From positions 1 to 64,000 of the forward strand of contig CABPCP010000002.1 of assembly GCA_902406105.1 (NCBI GenBank): a DNA stretch of 64,000 bases, read 5' to 3'. Positions within the stretch are counted from its first letter, which is position 1. Every line of letters starts with the position of its first letter. Origin of the DNA: an uncultured Mordavella sp. (GTDB taxonomy: Bacteria > Bacillota > Clostridia > Lachnospirales > Lachnospiraceae). The translations under genes and the position numbers were made by a program. Under the pieces are notes generated by a model. That model saw only the letters and a program-made list of their open reading frames with translations. It made no database searches and was not told where the DNA came from. Positions 52,246-60,771 of this stretch are shown here, piece by piece.

Positions 52246-53412
52246 TTAAAAACACTCCCGGAAGATCTCCAGAATCTCTTCCGGTTCCAGCTTCCGGTAA
52301 CTCCCCAGAGATACATGGCAGGAATCCGCGATCTCTTTTAACTGTTCCTCCTGTTTGACCCCCAGTTCTCTCAGCCTTGCAGGAAGTCCTACTTCACGGA
52401 TAAAGCCCTCCAACGCTTCGATTCCCTCTTTTGCCAGTTCCTCATCCGATTTCCCTTCCTGCTGGATCATCCATACATTTCTGGCGAATCTGGCGAATTT
52501 TCCAAGGCCGTCTCTGTATATATGGCGGTAATAGGACGGCTGCAATACCGCCATTCCCTGCCCATGATTACAGTCCGTATACGCGCCGATCTGATGTTCC
52601 ATCAGATGACAGGTAAAGTCACATTTCTTCCCAAGCTTGATCAGGCGGTTCTCAGACAGCGTAGAATCCCACAGAAGGTTGCTCCTTGCCGTATAATCCT
52701 CCGGGTCTCTCACCGCAGCCTTCAGATTTCTTATCACACTTCTCATCAGCGCCTCTGAAATCTCGTCGGATACATTCTGTTCATCCGGTTCACTGAAATA
52801 CGTCTCCATCATGTGGGAAAGGCTGTCGAACGCGCCGGATACCATCTGTTCTTTCGGCACGGTAAACGTATAAGCCGGATCCATCAGAGCAAATTTAGGA
52901 TTACATTTTGGATAATCATATCCTGTTTTCACCTTCCGGTCCTCGTTGGTGATCACGGCCGCTCCATTACATTCACTTCCGGTTCCTGCGGCGGTCACGA
53001 TCACACCCGTCTGAACCGGCTCAAAATCCACGATCCCCTTTCTCTCCCAGAAGTTCTCCCAGGCATCACCATCAAACCTGGCCGCAAGGGATATGGCCTT
53101 ACAGCAGTCCATGACAGACCCGCCGCCAATCCCTAAGATCAGATCCACCTTTTTTTCTCTTGCCAGTTTTACTCCTTCCAGGACTTTCTGATAGGTAGGG
53201 TTAGGCATGATCCCCGAAAATTCCACCACATCTTTGCCTGCTTTCATCAGGATATTAAGGACCTCGTCATAGATTCCATTTCTCTTGACAGACCCCTGCC
53301 CGTATGCCATCATGATCGTCTTATGGTCCTTGACCAGGCAGGTCAGGAATTCTTTCACACACCCCCGGCCAAAGTAAACCTTCGTCTTATTTTCATAGAT
53401 AAAATTATTCAT
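52246..53412 (-). CDS. Iron-containing alcohol dehydrogenase (BDH-type), first copy
   Basis: 388 residues. NAD(P)-binding GIGGGSVMDCCKAISLAA; metal ligands in the Asp/His region GAFDSLSHMMETYF and the DCNHGQGMAVLQP loop. Related to the NADPH-dependent butanol dehydrogenases YqhD/BdhA, reducing aldehydes or ketones to alcohols in the cytosol. It starts 4 nt before the stop of the alpha/beta hydrolase lipoprotein gene (ATGA), so the two are coupled. A related copy lies at 58764 beside a related hydrolase. Confidence 0.92.
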   Translation of the reverse strand: MNNFIYENKTKVYFGRGCVKEFLTCLVKDHKTIMMAYGQGSVKRNGIYDEVLNILMKAGKDVVEFSGIMPNPTYQKVLEGVKLAREKKVDLILGIGGGSVMDCCKAISLAARFDGDAWENFWERKGIVDFEPVQTGVIVTAAGTGSECNGAAVITNEDRKVKTGYDYPKCNPKFALMDPAYTFTVPKEQMVSGAFDSLSHMMETYFSEPDEQNVSDEISEALMRSVIRNLKAAVRDPEDYTARSNLLWDSTLSENRLIKLGKKCDFTCHLMEHQIGAYTDCNHGQGMAVLQPSYYRHIYRDGLGKFARFARNVWMIQQEGKSDEELAKEGIEALEGFIREVGLPARLRELGVKQEEQLKEIADSCHVSLGSYRKLEPEEILEIFRECF

Positions 53413-54464
53413 CTTTCATTTTCCTCCTGCCCATTCTCGATCTGATCCTGCCAGAAGGCCGCCGCATCGCCAATCCATCCTTCAGCCGGAGTCCCGATTC
53501 CCAGCCCAAATCCATGCTGGACCCCAGGATAATGATGAAATTCCGTCTCGATCCCTGCCGCATCCAGGTTCTCGATCCGCTGCTCCATGGTCCTCCAATT
53601 GGCAATCCTATCATCTTCTCCCACACAGGCGTATGTGGGCGGGTCATTCTCCGTATAGTCCGTATGGCCTGTATACTGCATGATCACTGCTCCTGGCCTT
53701 GGCAGGTCTGCCCCGCCGTAAGCCGCCGGGCCATAAGATCCCAGATAGGCTGCCATCCTCGCTCCTGCAGAACCGCCCCATAACGAATAGCAGTCTGTAC
53801 TAACTCCCAATTCTTCCGCATGTTCAAAGATAAATGTAATCGCGGCGGCCAGGTCCTCGCACGCCACATCCGCTCCTCCGGTCCGGTATTGGAGCGCAAA
53901 GGCATTGTATCCCTGACGGCTTAATTCCAAGGCATGGGGGAAGCTCTCATGGATAGAGCCCACATACGCAAATCCACCGCCTGCGTTCACCACAGCAAAC
54001 GGCGCGTTTTCCTCTCCCCGAAAGAAAAACAGCCCTGTGTTCTCCTTATCCGGGTCCTCCTGCTTCTCTTCCTCAGAATAAATGTCATAGAAGATCGTCT
54101 CGCCTTCCTCTACACTGGTCTTCATAGCGTTGATCACGTCCACCGTCGTATCCGGGTCGATATCATTGTGATATGGAAGCAGTGAATCAATATTCTCAAG
54201 GGTCATATCTTCGTCCGCCTCTCTTCCATCCAGTGGGAACAAGAATTGTCCAAATCCCTCAAAATCCGGATCAGATACCACATCTGCCACTTTCGTCTCC
54301 CTATTCACAGGTCCTGTGGATTCCGCCTTTTCCTGCTGCTCTTCCCCAGATTCTGCCTGTTTCTGGTTTTCCCCGCTCTCCCCAGTTTCCGGAGCCGCTC
54401 CCAAAGAACAGCCTGTTATGCAAAGCGCCAGAATCATGAAACACACTGCTATGATTCTTTTCAT
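53409..54464 (-). CDS. Alpha/beta hydrolase lipoprotein (HSL/BD-FAE-like), first copy
   Basis: 351 residues. Signal peptide with lipobox LCITGC, an acidic linker, then a domain with oxyanion loop VVNAGGGFAYVG, nucleophile SLWGGSAGARMA, acid in CVGEDDRIANW and catalytic His in GVQHGFGLG. The order and spacing are those of carboxylesterases related to BD-FAE and hormone-sensitive lipase. The lead domain (residues about 55-130: SDPDFEGFGQFLFPLD, LPYHNDIDPDTTVDV) is specific and shared with the hydrolase at 57807. It would act outside the membrane on an ester. Coupled to the following alcohol dehydrogenase. Confidence 0.85.
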   Translation of the reverse strand: MKRIIAVCFMILALCITGCSLGAAPETGESGENQKQAESGEEQQEKAESTGPVNRETKVADVVSDPDFEGFGQFLFPLDGREADEDMTLENIDSLLPYHNDIDPDTTVDVINAMKTSVEEGETIFYDIYSEEEKQEDPDKENTGLFFFRGEENAPFAVVNAGGGFAYVGSIHESFPHALELSRQGYNAFALQYRTGGADVACEDLAAAITFIFEHAEELGVSTDCYSLWGGSAGARMAAYLGSYGPAAYGGADLPRPGAVIMQYTGHTDYTENDPPTYACVGEDDRIANWRTMEQRIENLDAAGIETEFHHYPGVQHGFGLGIGTPAEGWIGDAAAFWQDQIENGQEENER

Positions 54465-54520
54465 ATCTTTACGCCTCCCGTCTTGTTTCTATTTCTATTG
54501 CTATCGCTGGCATTATTGTA

Positions 54521-54586
54521 CAAAAAAAGAGACCTCAGCAGAAGTCTCCATTAGTTTCCCTGTTAATACCTTATGCTTTATACTAA
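54521..54586 (-). ncRNA. Conserved 66-nt terminator element, copy B
   Basis: Lies 14 nt after the LysR stop. AAGGTATTAACAGGGAAACT precedes the stem GGAGACTTC/GAGGTCTCT and seven U residues. See copy A at 51001: the stem positions that differ preserve pairing (G-C to A-U, G-U to A-U). It also forms the 5' flank of the lipoprotein hydrolase gene. Confidence 0.55.
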
Positions 54587-54600
54587 AAACGCGCTTCGCT

Positions 54601-55488
54601 CTAAACAGCTTTTTGCACCGCTTTTAAGAATCTTTTCACTAATTCAGAAGGTTCCTGTGAGTACAAGATCCCATAGGGGATCGTGTATTTCCATTCTACC
54701 GGAATGACCTTCAGCAGAGGATGTACGTCCTTCCAGTTTTCCACCGCCATAAGAATATCGTTGCTATTCTCGCACTGGTTAAAAATATCCACACTGTAAA
54801 TATCAAAATCCACCACATGGATCTGCGGATGATTCTTCCAGATATCATCCCTTAGTTCATCTACGTATTTACTCCAGCCCCGATGCATCATCAAGAAATT
54901 CTCTCCGTGCAGATCCTGAAGTGTAAGGACCTCTTTTTCCGCAAGCCTGTGATTGATTGAAACCGCGCAGCAGATTTTCTGCCTGGATAGTTCCAGCCCG
55001 CTGCACTGGCGCAGTTTCAGCATGGTCTCGTCAAAAATCCCCGCCACCACGTCGATATTTTTCCCAAGATTCTTCAGGATCTCTCTGGCATTTTCCAGGC
55101 TGTTCATGTAGGGAACCATCTGAAGCTTGATATCCGGATATTTTTTCTGCACTTTGGACCAAGTCTGGATCAAAGGGGCCGCCGGAGTCATGGGCGAAGT
55201 TCCGATACGGATCACATTATCTTTTTCCTCCATGGCCTTCTTCGCCCGTTCTACAGATTCTTTACAGTACTGAATGATATATTTGGCATCTTTATACAGG
55301 GATTTTCCTGCTTCTGTCAAAGACAGCCCCCGATGGGTCCGGACGAACAATTTCAATCCCAGATCTTTCTCCAGGAGATTGATCTGTTTTGTAACGGCCG
55401 GCGGGGGGATATACAGCGCTTCCGCCGCCTTATTAAAGCTTCCCAGGTCCGCCACAACGATAAAGGTTTCCAGCTGCAGATTGTACAT
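54601..55488 (-). CDS. LysR family regulator of the hydrolase/dehydrogenase cluster
   Basis: 295 residues. DNA-binding domain LGSFNKAAEALYIPPPAVTKQINLLEK (in part), effector domain from about residue 90 (RIGTSPMTPAAPLIQTW). It sits in the middle of the cluster between the third hydrolase and the lipoprotein hydrolase, all on the same strand, so it is the likely regulator of these genes. Confidence 0.9.
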   Translation of the reverse strand: MYNLQLETFIVVADLGSFNKAAEALYIPPPAVTKQINLLEKDLGLKLFVRTHRGLSLTEAGKSLYKDAKYIIQYCKESVERAKKAMEEKDNVIRIGTSPMTPAAPLIQTWSKVQKKYPDIKLQMVPYMNSLENAREILKNLGKNIDVVAGIFDETMLKLRQCSGLELSRQKICCAVSINHRLAEKEVLTLQDLHGENFLMMHRGWSKYVDELRDDIWKNHPQIHVVDFDIYSVDIFNQCENSNDILMAVENWKDVHPLLKVIPVEWKYTIPYGILYSQEPSELVKRFLKAVQKAV

Positions 55489-55524
55489 AGTCGTCCTCCC
55501 TTCTTTAGCCCCTATGATATCACT

Positions 55525-56394
55525 CTATTTTCCAAAAAGCCAGCCCATGATCTCATCATCTTTCGCAAAAAGACTTCCGCCGCCATGCTGGTTTGACGCC
55601 CCTTGGCTTTCAAAGTATTCTGCCGGCTTTATATCCAGTACCAGAAGTTCATCGATCTCTTCCTCTGACAGCCCTTCTTCCTGATATCGCCTATATAGAT
55701 TATCATAGGCCTCCTGCGTGGGGCCCGATCCATAATATTCATCATCTTCTCCGATCACCAGATAAACAGGGGTCCGGCTTTCTACCACCGGATCATATGC
55801 TCCGTCCCACTGGGAGCTGCACTGGAGATAAGCGGTGAAAAGTTCCGGACGCTTCCCCATTACCAGGGACATGGTCTCCCCTCCGCCGGAATACCCTTCT
55901 GCATAGACTTGATCCGGATCAATATTATAATTGGCTAGGAAATACTCCGCTAACGCAATGGTCTGATCCGCGGAAGTCTCTCCCCAGTCCGAAAGTTGAG
56001 GCGCCACAATAATCATCTCCGAATTATATTCCCTGGCAGTAAATCCAAAATCTTCCCGATACAGGTTTTCCCCCACCCCGTGAAAATACAGGCCCTCATA
56101 TCCCGGAAGCGTGAAAAATAGAGCATAGGGCTCGCTGCCGTCATAGCTGTCCGGAACATAGAGATTGTAATGAATATCTCCGTTTTCCTCGGAGTGCAGT
56201 ACATGATCCAAAGTAAACCCCCGATATTCCTCTGTTCCTCCTGTAACAGCCGCCGTCCCTCCCTGAGACTCTTCTTCGTTTTCCTCCTGGGAGGCCACTG
56301 TTTCTGTCTCGCCGCCTTTCCGCTCCGATCTTTCACAGCCTCCCAGAAGGAGCAGACCTGCCGCCAAAAAACATATAACTATTTTATATCTCAT
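55525..56394 (-). CDS. Alpha/beta hydrolase lipoprotein, PHB-depolymerase/esterase-D-like
   Basis: 289 residues. Lipobox LLLLGGC followed by an acidic Ser/Glu-rich linker (to about residue 55). Catalytic domain has LPGYEGLYFHGVG as the oxyanion region and nucleophile QVYAEGYSGGGETMSL; the acid may be in LVIGEDDEYYG, and His in GASNQHGGGSLF. It is not closely related to the other two hydrolases of the cluster. Anchored outside the cell, it probably cleaves an ester or peptide. It follows the MATE gene by 29 nt. Confidence 0.82.
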   Translation of the reverse strand: MRYKIVICFLAAGLLLLGGCERSERKGGETETVASQEENEEESQGGTAAVTGGTEEYRGFTLDHVLHSEENGDIHYNLYVPDSYDGSEPYALFFTLPGYEGLYFHGVGENLYREDFGFTAREYNSEMIIVAPQLSDWGETSADQTIALAEYFLANYNIDPDQVYAEGYSGGGETMSLVMGKRPELFTAYLQCSSQWDGAYDPVVESRTPVYLVIGEDDEYYGSGPTQEAYDNLYRRYQEEGLSEEEIDELLVLDIKPAEYFESQGASNQHGGGSLFAKDDEIMGWLFGK

Positions 56395-56423
56395 TTTCTT
56401 ATCGCCTCTTTTCTATAGAACTT

Positions 56424-57785
56424 CTACCTTTTCTCTGTCTGCTTCAATCTCCGCCATGTATGCATATACATTCCCAGGGAAACCGGCAGCATGATCAGTT
56501 CTACGATCAACTGGGTCCAGATCATTCCGTACAATCCCACCGTTATATCCATCAGGAGCAGAAGGGGAATATTCAAAAGCCCCTGCCTGCTAAACGTCAG
56601 GATAGCCGACTGAACTCCTTTCCCCATTGCCTGAAGCGTATAACTGATCAGGAAGTTTACCGTTGTAAATGGGACGGACAGGCAAGCAATCCGAAGGAAA
56701 CTTGCTCCCAGCGCGCTGGTTTCCGCCTCCGGAATAAACAGATGGAGGATCGGATGGGAAAATACCGCGAAACAAACAACAAAGCAGGCAGACATTGCCG
56801 CCGCGGCTTTCCACGAAAAGAATGACACCTCCCGCATCCGCTTATAATTGCCCGCCCCATAATTATATCCCACCAGCGGCATAAATCCCTGGCACAGGCC
56901 CATGGACACATTTAGCGGGAATTGATCGATCCGTTTGACGATTCCATAAGCCGCTACCGGAATATCTCCATATCCGGCCGCCAGTTTTACGATCACCATA
57001 TTGGATGCATTTCCCAGAGTAGTGGCAAGCGCGGAAGCGATTCCTACAGAAAAGACCGGACGGATAAACCGAAAAGTAAAATACTTGGGATTCAGAGATA
57101 CCGCGCTTTTTTTCCCTAAACGTACATATATAGCCACAAAGAACACTACCGATGCAAGGTTGGACAGCGCGGTAGCCGCCGCTGCCCCTGTCACATCCAG
57201 ATGAAACCCAAAGATCATGACCGGATCCAATATTACATTCAGTATTCCTCCAAACATCATTCCGGTACTGGCCCATCTTGCGTGACCTTCACTTCTAAGC
57301 AGATGCCCCATCGTCAAACTCAGCATAGTAGGGACGCCTCCCAGTACTGCCACATAGAACAGATAGCTTTCCGCATATCCGTAAGTGTCCGGACTGGCTC
57401 CCAGAAAAGACAGCAAGGGCTCTCGGAAAAGGAATGTGAGAACCGAAAACAGAAGGGTTGCCGCCGTCCCTCCCCAGATGCCAAAGGCAGAAACATTTTT
57501 AATGTCCCCATGATTATTTTTCCCCATCATTCTGGAGATCAGGCTTCCCGCTCCCAGGCCGAACAGATTCCCAATTGCCGTAAGCAGATTGAACCAGGGA
57601 GAAACCAGGGATACCGCGGCTACCATATACGGATTCCCGATCTGGCCGACGAAAAAAGTGTCAGCCAAGTTATAGATCATTGTAACTATCTGACTGATGA
57701 TCGTAGGGATCGCCAGCATTGCCACTGCTTTTGGCACCGGCAGATCCTCAAACAGTTCTTTCTCCGATATCTCTTCTTTCCTCAT
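56424..57785 (-). CDS. MATE family efflux transporter (third copy)
   Basis: 453 residues, 12 TM helices. AVAMLAIPTIISQIVTMIYNLADTFFVGQIG (first two helices, in part), LRSEGHARWASTGMMFGG and GLCQGFMPLVGYNYGAG are characteristic. It sits within the hydrolase/alcohol dehydrogenase cluster, 21 nt after one hydrolase gene and 29 nt before another, so it likely moves a substrate or product of those enzymes rather than a drug. Confidence 0.9.
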   Translation of the reverse strand: MRKEEISEKELFEDLPVPKAVAMLAIPTIISQIVTMIYNLADTFFVGQIGNPYMVAAVSLVSPWFNLLTAIGNLFGLGAGSLISRMMGKNNHGDIKNVSAFGIWGGTAATLLFSVLTFLFREPLLSFLGASPDTYGYAESYLFYVAVLGGVPTMLSLTMGHLLRSEGHARWASTGMMFGGILNVILDPVMIFGFHLDVTGAAAATALSNLASVVFFVAIYVRLGKKSAVSLNPKYFTFRFIRPVFSVGIASALATTLGNASNMVIVKLAAGYGDIPVAAYGIVKRIDQFPLNVSMGLCQGFMPLVGYNYGAGNYKRMREVSFFSWKAAAAMSACFVVCFAVFSHPILHLFIPEAETSALGASFLRIACLSVPFTTVNFLISYTLQAMGKGVQSAILTFSRQGLLNIPLLLLMDITVGLYGMIWTQLIVELIMLPVSLGMYMHTWRRLKQTEKR

Positions 57786-57806
57786 TCCACATCTGCCTTC
57801 TTTCCT

Positions 57807-58730
57807 CTATTGTTCATCTTTCTTCCTATTTTTCTGCCAGAACCGGAATGCATCCTCGATCCACCCTTCCGCCTCTGTTCCGATCCCCAGACCAAAACCA
57901 TGGCGCAGGCGGGGATACAGATGGAATTCTGTATCAATGCCCAAGTTTTCCAGACACTCCAGTCTCCGCTTCATCACACGCCAGTCGGCAATCCCATCCC
58001 GGCCTCCCACACAGGCATATGTGGCTGGATCTTTCCTTGTGTATTGGCTGTGCCCTGTATACTGCATGACCACGGCCGCCGCTCTGGGAAGCCTCTTTTC
58101 TCCGAATCCTTCTGTACCGAAAGATCCAAGATAAGCAGCCATTCTGGCTCCCGCCGATCCTCCCCATAAGGAGTAGCCCTCCGTACAGATTCCCAGTTCC
58201 TTTGCATGGTCAAAGATAAAGCAGATTGCCCTGGCCAGATCCTCACAAGCGGCATCCGCGGTTCTGGTCCGATATACAAGGGCGAATCCATGACAGCCTC
58301 TTCTGCTTATTTCCAGCGCATGTGGAAGGCTTTCATGGATCGATCCCACATAGTAGAATCCGCCTCCAGCGCAGATTATCGCGAAGGGCGCGTTGGGCTT
58401 CCCGGAGAAGTAAAATAGACCCGTGTCTCTTTTCTCCGGGTCTTTTCTTTTTTCCTGTTCTGAATAAATATCGAAAAAAATCTGATCACCCTGGCCGCGC
58501 CGTCTCTTCATCTCGCTGATCACGTCTATGGTTGTATCCGTGCGGATATCATTGTGATAGATCAGCATAGAGCCGGCATCAGCCAGAGTCATGGAGGCAG
58601 ACGGCCTCTCAAAAGCCGTTGGAAAGATCAGTCTTCCATAGTCTTCAAATAGTGGATCGTCTATCACATCTATGATTCTTGTCTTTGCATTCAACACTGT
58701 TCGTTCCATCTCCCATCCGTGATCAGTCAT
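57807..58730 (-). CDS. Alpha/beta hydrolase (HSL/BD-FAE-like), cytosolic second copy
   Basis: 307 residues without signal peptide or lipobox. Clearly related to the lipoprotein hydrolase at 53409 over its whole length: YHNDIRTDTTIDVISEMK, IICAGGGFYYVGSIHESLPH, nucleophile SLWGGSAGARMAAYLGSFG, acid CVGGRDGIADW, His RLRHGFGLGIG. It would be the intracellular counterpart of that esterase. It lies 33 nt downstream of the second iron alcohol dehydrogenase. Confidence 0.85.
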   Translation of the reverse strand: MTDHGWEMERTVLNAKTRIIDVIDDPLFEDYGRLIFPTAFERPSASMTLADAGSMLIYHNDIRTDTTIDVISEMKRRRGQGDQIFFDIYSEQEKRKDPEKRDTGLFYFSGKPNAPFAIICAGGGFYYVGSIHESLPHALEISRRGCHGFALVYRTRTADAACEDLARAICFIFDHAKELGICTEGYSLWGGSAGARMAAYLGSFGTEGFGEKRLPRAAAVVMQYTGHSQYTRKDPATYACVGGRDGIADWRVMKRRLECLENLGIDTEFHLYPRLRHGFGLGIGTEAEGWIEDAFRFWQKNRKKDEQ

Positions 58731-58763
58731 GCTTCCGTCTTCCGTCCTTTTTAATATATTTTC

Positions 58764-59909
58764 TTACATACATTCCATCAGGATATCATAGATCTCATCT
58801 CTGCTAAGTTCCCGCGGATTACATTTGATCACATTGCAGGTATCCGCCACCTCTCTCAAGACTTCCGGCGTGATCTCTATCTTTGACCGTAATTCTCCCA
58901 TCTTGGATGGAAGACCGCACTCTTTAACAAAATCCGCCAAAGCTTCGACCGCCTTTTCCGGCGTATCCACTCCAAATACTGCTTCGCCAAATCTCTGGAA
59001 TTTTTCTTTTGCGTCTTTTACGATATGACGGTAATAGACCGGCTGAATCACAGCAAGGCCCTGTCCATGATTACAGTCTGTATAAGCGCCCAGCTGATGC
59101 TCTATCTGATGGGCCTGGAAATCTGTCAGCCTCCCCACCTTCAGAATTCCGTTTTCCGCCATTGCGGAATCCCACATCAGGTTCCCTCTTGCCTGGATAT
59201 CATCCATCTTCTCCAGAAGCCGCCGCATGTTTACTACCGTGCTGCGCATGATCGCAAGGGATACATCATCCGACACATTCTCCTGATCCGAATTCCCAAA
59301 ATAAGTTTCCATGGCATGGCTTAAGGTGTCAAATCCTCCGGAGATCACCTGCATAGGCGGAACCGACAGGGTGTAAGCCGGATCCAGAATCGCGAACACT
59401 CCACCGATTCCCACGATCAAGCCTTTCCACTTCTTATCCTCACTGGTGATGACAGCGCCGGAATTCATCTCCGCCCCGGTTCCGGAAGCTGTTACGATGG
59501 CTCCCATGGGAATCCCCTTGGACGGATACTGATGCTTCGTATACTGGGCTTCCCAGATATCTTCCTCCATGACGGCCTGGGCCGAGACCACTTTGCAGCA
59601 ATCCACCACACTGCCGCCGCCAACCGCAAGGATAAAATCTATCTTTTCTTTCTTTGCAAGTTCTGCCCCTTCCTGTACTTTCGCATAAGTTGGGTTTGAC
59701 ATGATACCGGAGAAGTCAAACACGGTTTTGCCTGCTTCTTCCAGAATCGATCTTATTTCTTCGTAAATTCCGTTTTTCTTGATGGAACCGCCGCCGTAAG
59801 CCAGCATTACATTTTTCCCATAACCGTCAACCGCTTCCGCCAGATGCTCTTTGGCCGCTCCTTCTCCGAAATAAACTTTTGTGGGGTACTCATACGTAAA
59901 GTTCTGCAT
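58764..59909 (-). CDS. Iron-containing alcohol dehydrogenase (BDH-type), second copy
   Basis: 381 residues, related to the enzyme at 52246. AVGGGSVVDCCKVVSAQAV (cofactor loop), GGFDTLSHAMETYFG and the DCNHGQGLAVIQP metal loop. First gene of the run dehydrogenase-hydrolase-MATE-hydrolase, likely one operon because the gaps are 21-33 nt. Promoter at 59939-59967. Confidence 0.92.
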   Translation of the reverse strand: MQNFTYEYPTKVYFGEGAAKEHLAEAVDGYGKNVMLAYGGGSIKKNGIYEEIRSILEEAGKTVFDFSGIMSNPTYAKVQEGAELAKKEKIDFILAVGGGSVVDCCKVVSAQAVMEEDIWEAQYTKHQYPSKGIPMGAIVTASGTGAEMNSGAVITSEDKKWKGLIVGIGGVFAILDPAYTLSVPPMQVISGGFDTLSHAMETYFGNSDQENVSDDVSLAIMRSTVVNMRRLLEKMDDIQARGNLMWDSAMAENGILKVGRLTDFQAHQIEHQLGAYTDCNHGQGLAVIQPVYYRHIVKDAKEKFQRFGEAVFGVDTPEKAVEALADFVKECGLPSKMGELRSKIEITPEVLREVADTCNVIKCNPRELSRDEIYDILMECM

Positions 59910-59938
59910 TACAAATCTCTCCTTTCTTCCTGATTTTC

Positions 59939-59967
59939 ATTATAAGCCGATTATTCCGACGGTTGAA
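59939..59967 (-). promoter_or_regulatory. Promoter of the second dehydrogenase operon
   Basis: Minus strand TTCAAC, 17 bp, TATAAT, 30 bp before the start at 59909. The spacer contains CCGTCGG and AATCGG, a loose dyad. The 60000-60090 stretch upstream is A/T-rich with nothing further recognised. Confidence 0.55.
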
Positions 59968-60094
59968 GAAACAATAAGTTCGTAAGTATATACCCGCAAG
60001 TTTGGTCTATTTTCTTGTATATATTAGGTAAGTATTTTGCTCCTTCGATATCCAAAGCGAAAAATTCTTGGCTTCCAGAAAAATTTTAAAAAAT

Positions 60095-60137
60095 TTAGCA
60101 CTCAGCCCTTGACAGTGATAATAACTAGTGTTATAGT
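60095..60137 (+). promoter_or_regulatory. Hsp20 promoter overlapped by a CIRCE-like site
   Basis: TTAGCACTC, 9 bp, CAGTGATAA (60095-60121) matches the HrcA operator CIRCE (TTAGCACTC-N9-GAGTGCTAA) at 16 of 18 arm positions, the left arm perfectly. It overlaps TTGACA (60109-60114), 17 bp, TATAGT (60132-60137). HrcA repression of the two Hsp20 genes is the direct reading. Confidence 0.75.
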
Positions 60138-60159
60138 ACAGATAGAACAAAAGAAGGGA

Positions 60160-60285
60160 ATGAAAAAAGAATTCCCACTCCAGCGTTTCCACTTGCTTAC
60201 AACACTTGAGACAACTTCAAGAGTGCTGATGGCAGCCGCGCAAGCGGCGCATATAAAGATGTTTCAATCAGGAAAGGAGAAATGA
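60160..60285 (+). CDS. Possible 41-residue leader protein before Hsp20
   Basis: Frame MKKEFPLQRFHLL...GKEK-stop lies in the Hsp20 5' leader; its stop overlaps the region just after the Hsp20 SD. AAGGGA abuts its ATG, so initiation would be weak. The same stretch carries GCCGC-GCAA-GCGGC, a GNRA-loop hairpin at about 60234-60247. Either coding or a structured leader; I cannot decide. Confidence 0.3.
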   Translation: MKKEFPLQRFHLLTTLETTSRVLMAAAQAAHIKMFQSGKEK

Positions 60286-60288
60286 CTT

Positions 60289-60750
60289 ATGATGATGCCT
60301 AGTATTTTTGGAGAAAACTTATTTGATGATTGGATGGATTTCCCATTTGATAACTTTGACAGAGCATTCTGGAACGGAAGGAATCCTCTTTATGGAAAGC
60401 ACGCAAAAAATATGATGAAAACAGATGTCCGTGAAACGGACGCAGGATATGAAGTTGATATTGACCTGCCAGGCTTTAAGAAAGATGAAATCAACGCTCA
60501 GCTTGAAAATGGCTACTTAACTGTTTCCGCCTCGAAAGGTCTCGACAAAGACCAGAAGGACGACAATGGAAAATACATCCGTCAGGAACGGTATTCCGGC
60601 GCGATGAGCCGCAGCTTCTATGTAGGCGACGATCTTACGCAGGAAGATGTAAAGGCCAAATACGAAGACGGTATCCTGAAACTGACACTTCCAAAGAAAG
60701 AGGCTTCACCGGCTGTTGACGCCAAGAAACAGATCGCTATTGAAGGCTGA
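60289..60750 (+). CDS. Hsp20/alpha-crystallin small heat-shock protein, first copy
   Basis: 153 residues. Alpha-crystallin domain at about 45-145 with TDVRETDAGYEVDIDLPGF, QLENGYLTVSAS and the C-terminal GILKLTLPKK. ATP-independent holdase that keeps unfolded proteins soluble. N-terminus MMMPSIFGENLFDDW is shared with the second copy. GGAG 9 nt before the ATG. First gene of a two-gene HrcA-type operon. Confidence 0.95.
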   Translation: MMMPSIFGENLFDDWMDFPFDNFDRAFWNGRNPLYGKHAKNMMKTDVRETDAGYEVDIDLPGFKKDEINAQLENGYLTVSASKGLDKDQKDDNGKYIRQERYSGAMSRSFYVGDDLTQEDVKAKYEDGILKLTLPKKEASPAVDAKKQIAIEG

Positions 60751-60771
60751 TTTTAGAAGGAGGAATGACTT

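Noticed and set aside
54521-54586. preQ1-I riboswitch, because of the GAAACTAA tail
   Set aside because: The hairpin and C-rich loop that precede that tail in preQ1-I aptamers are missing.
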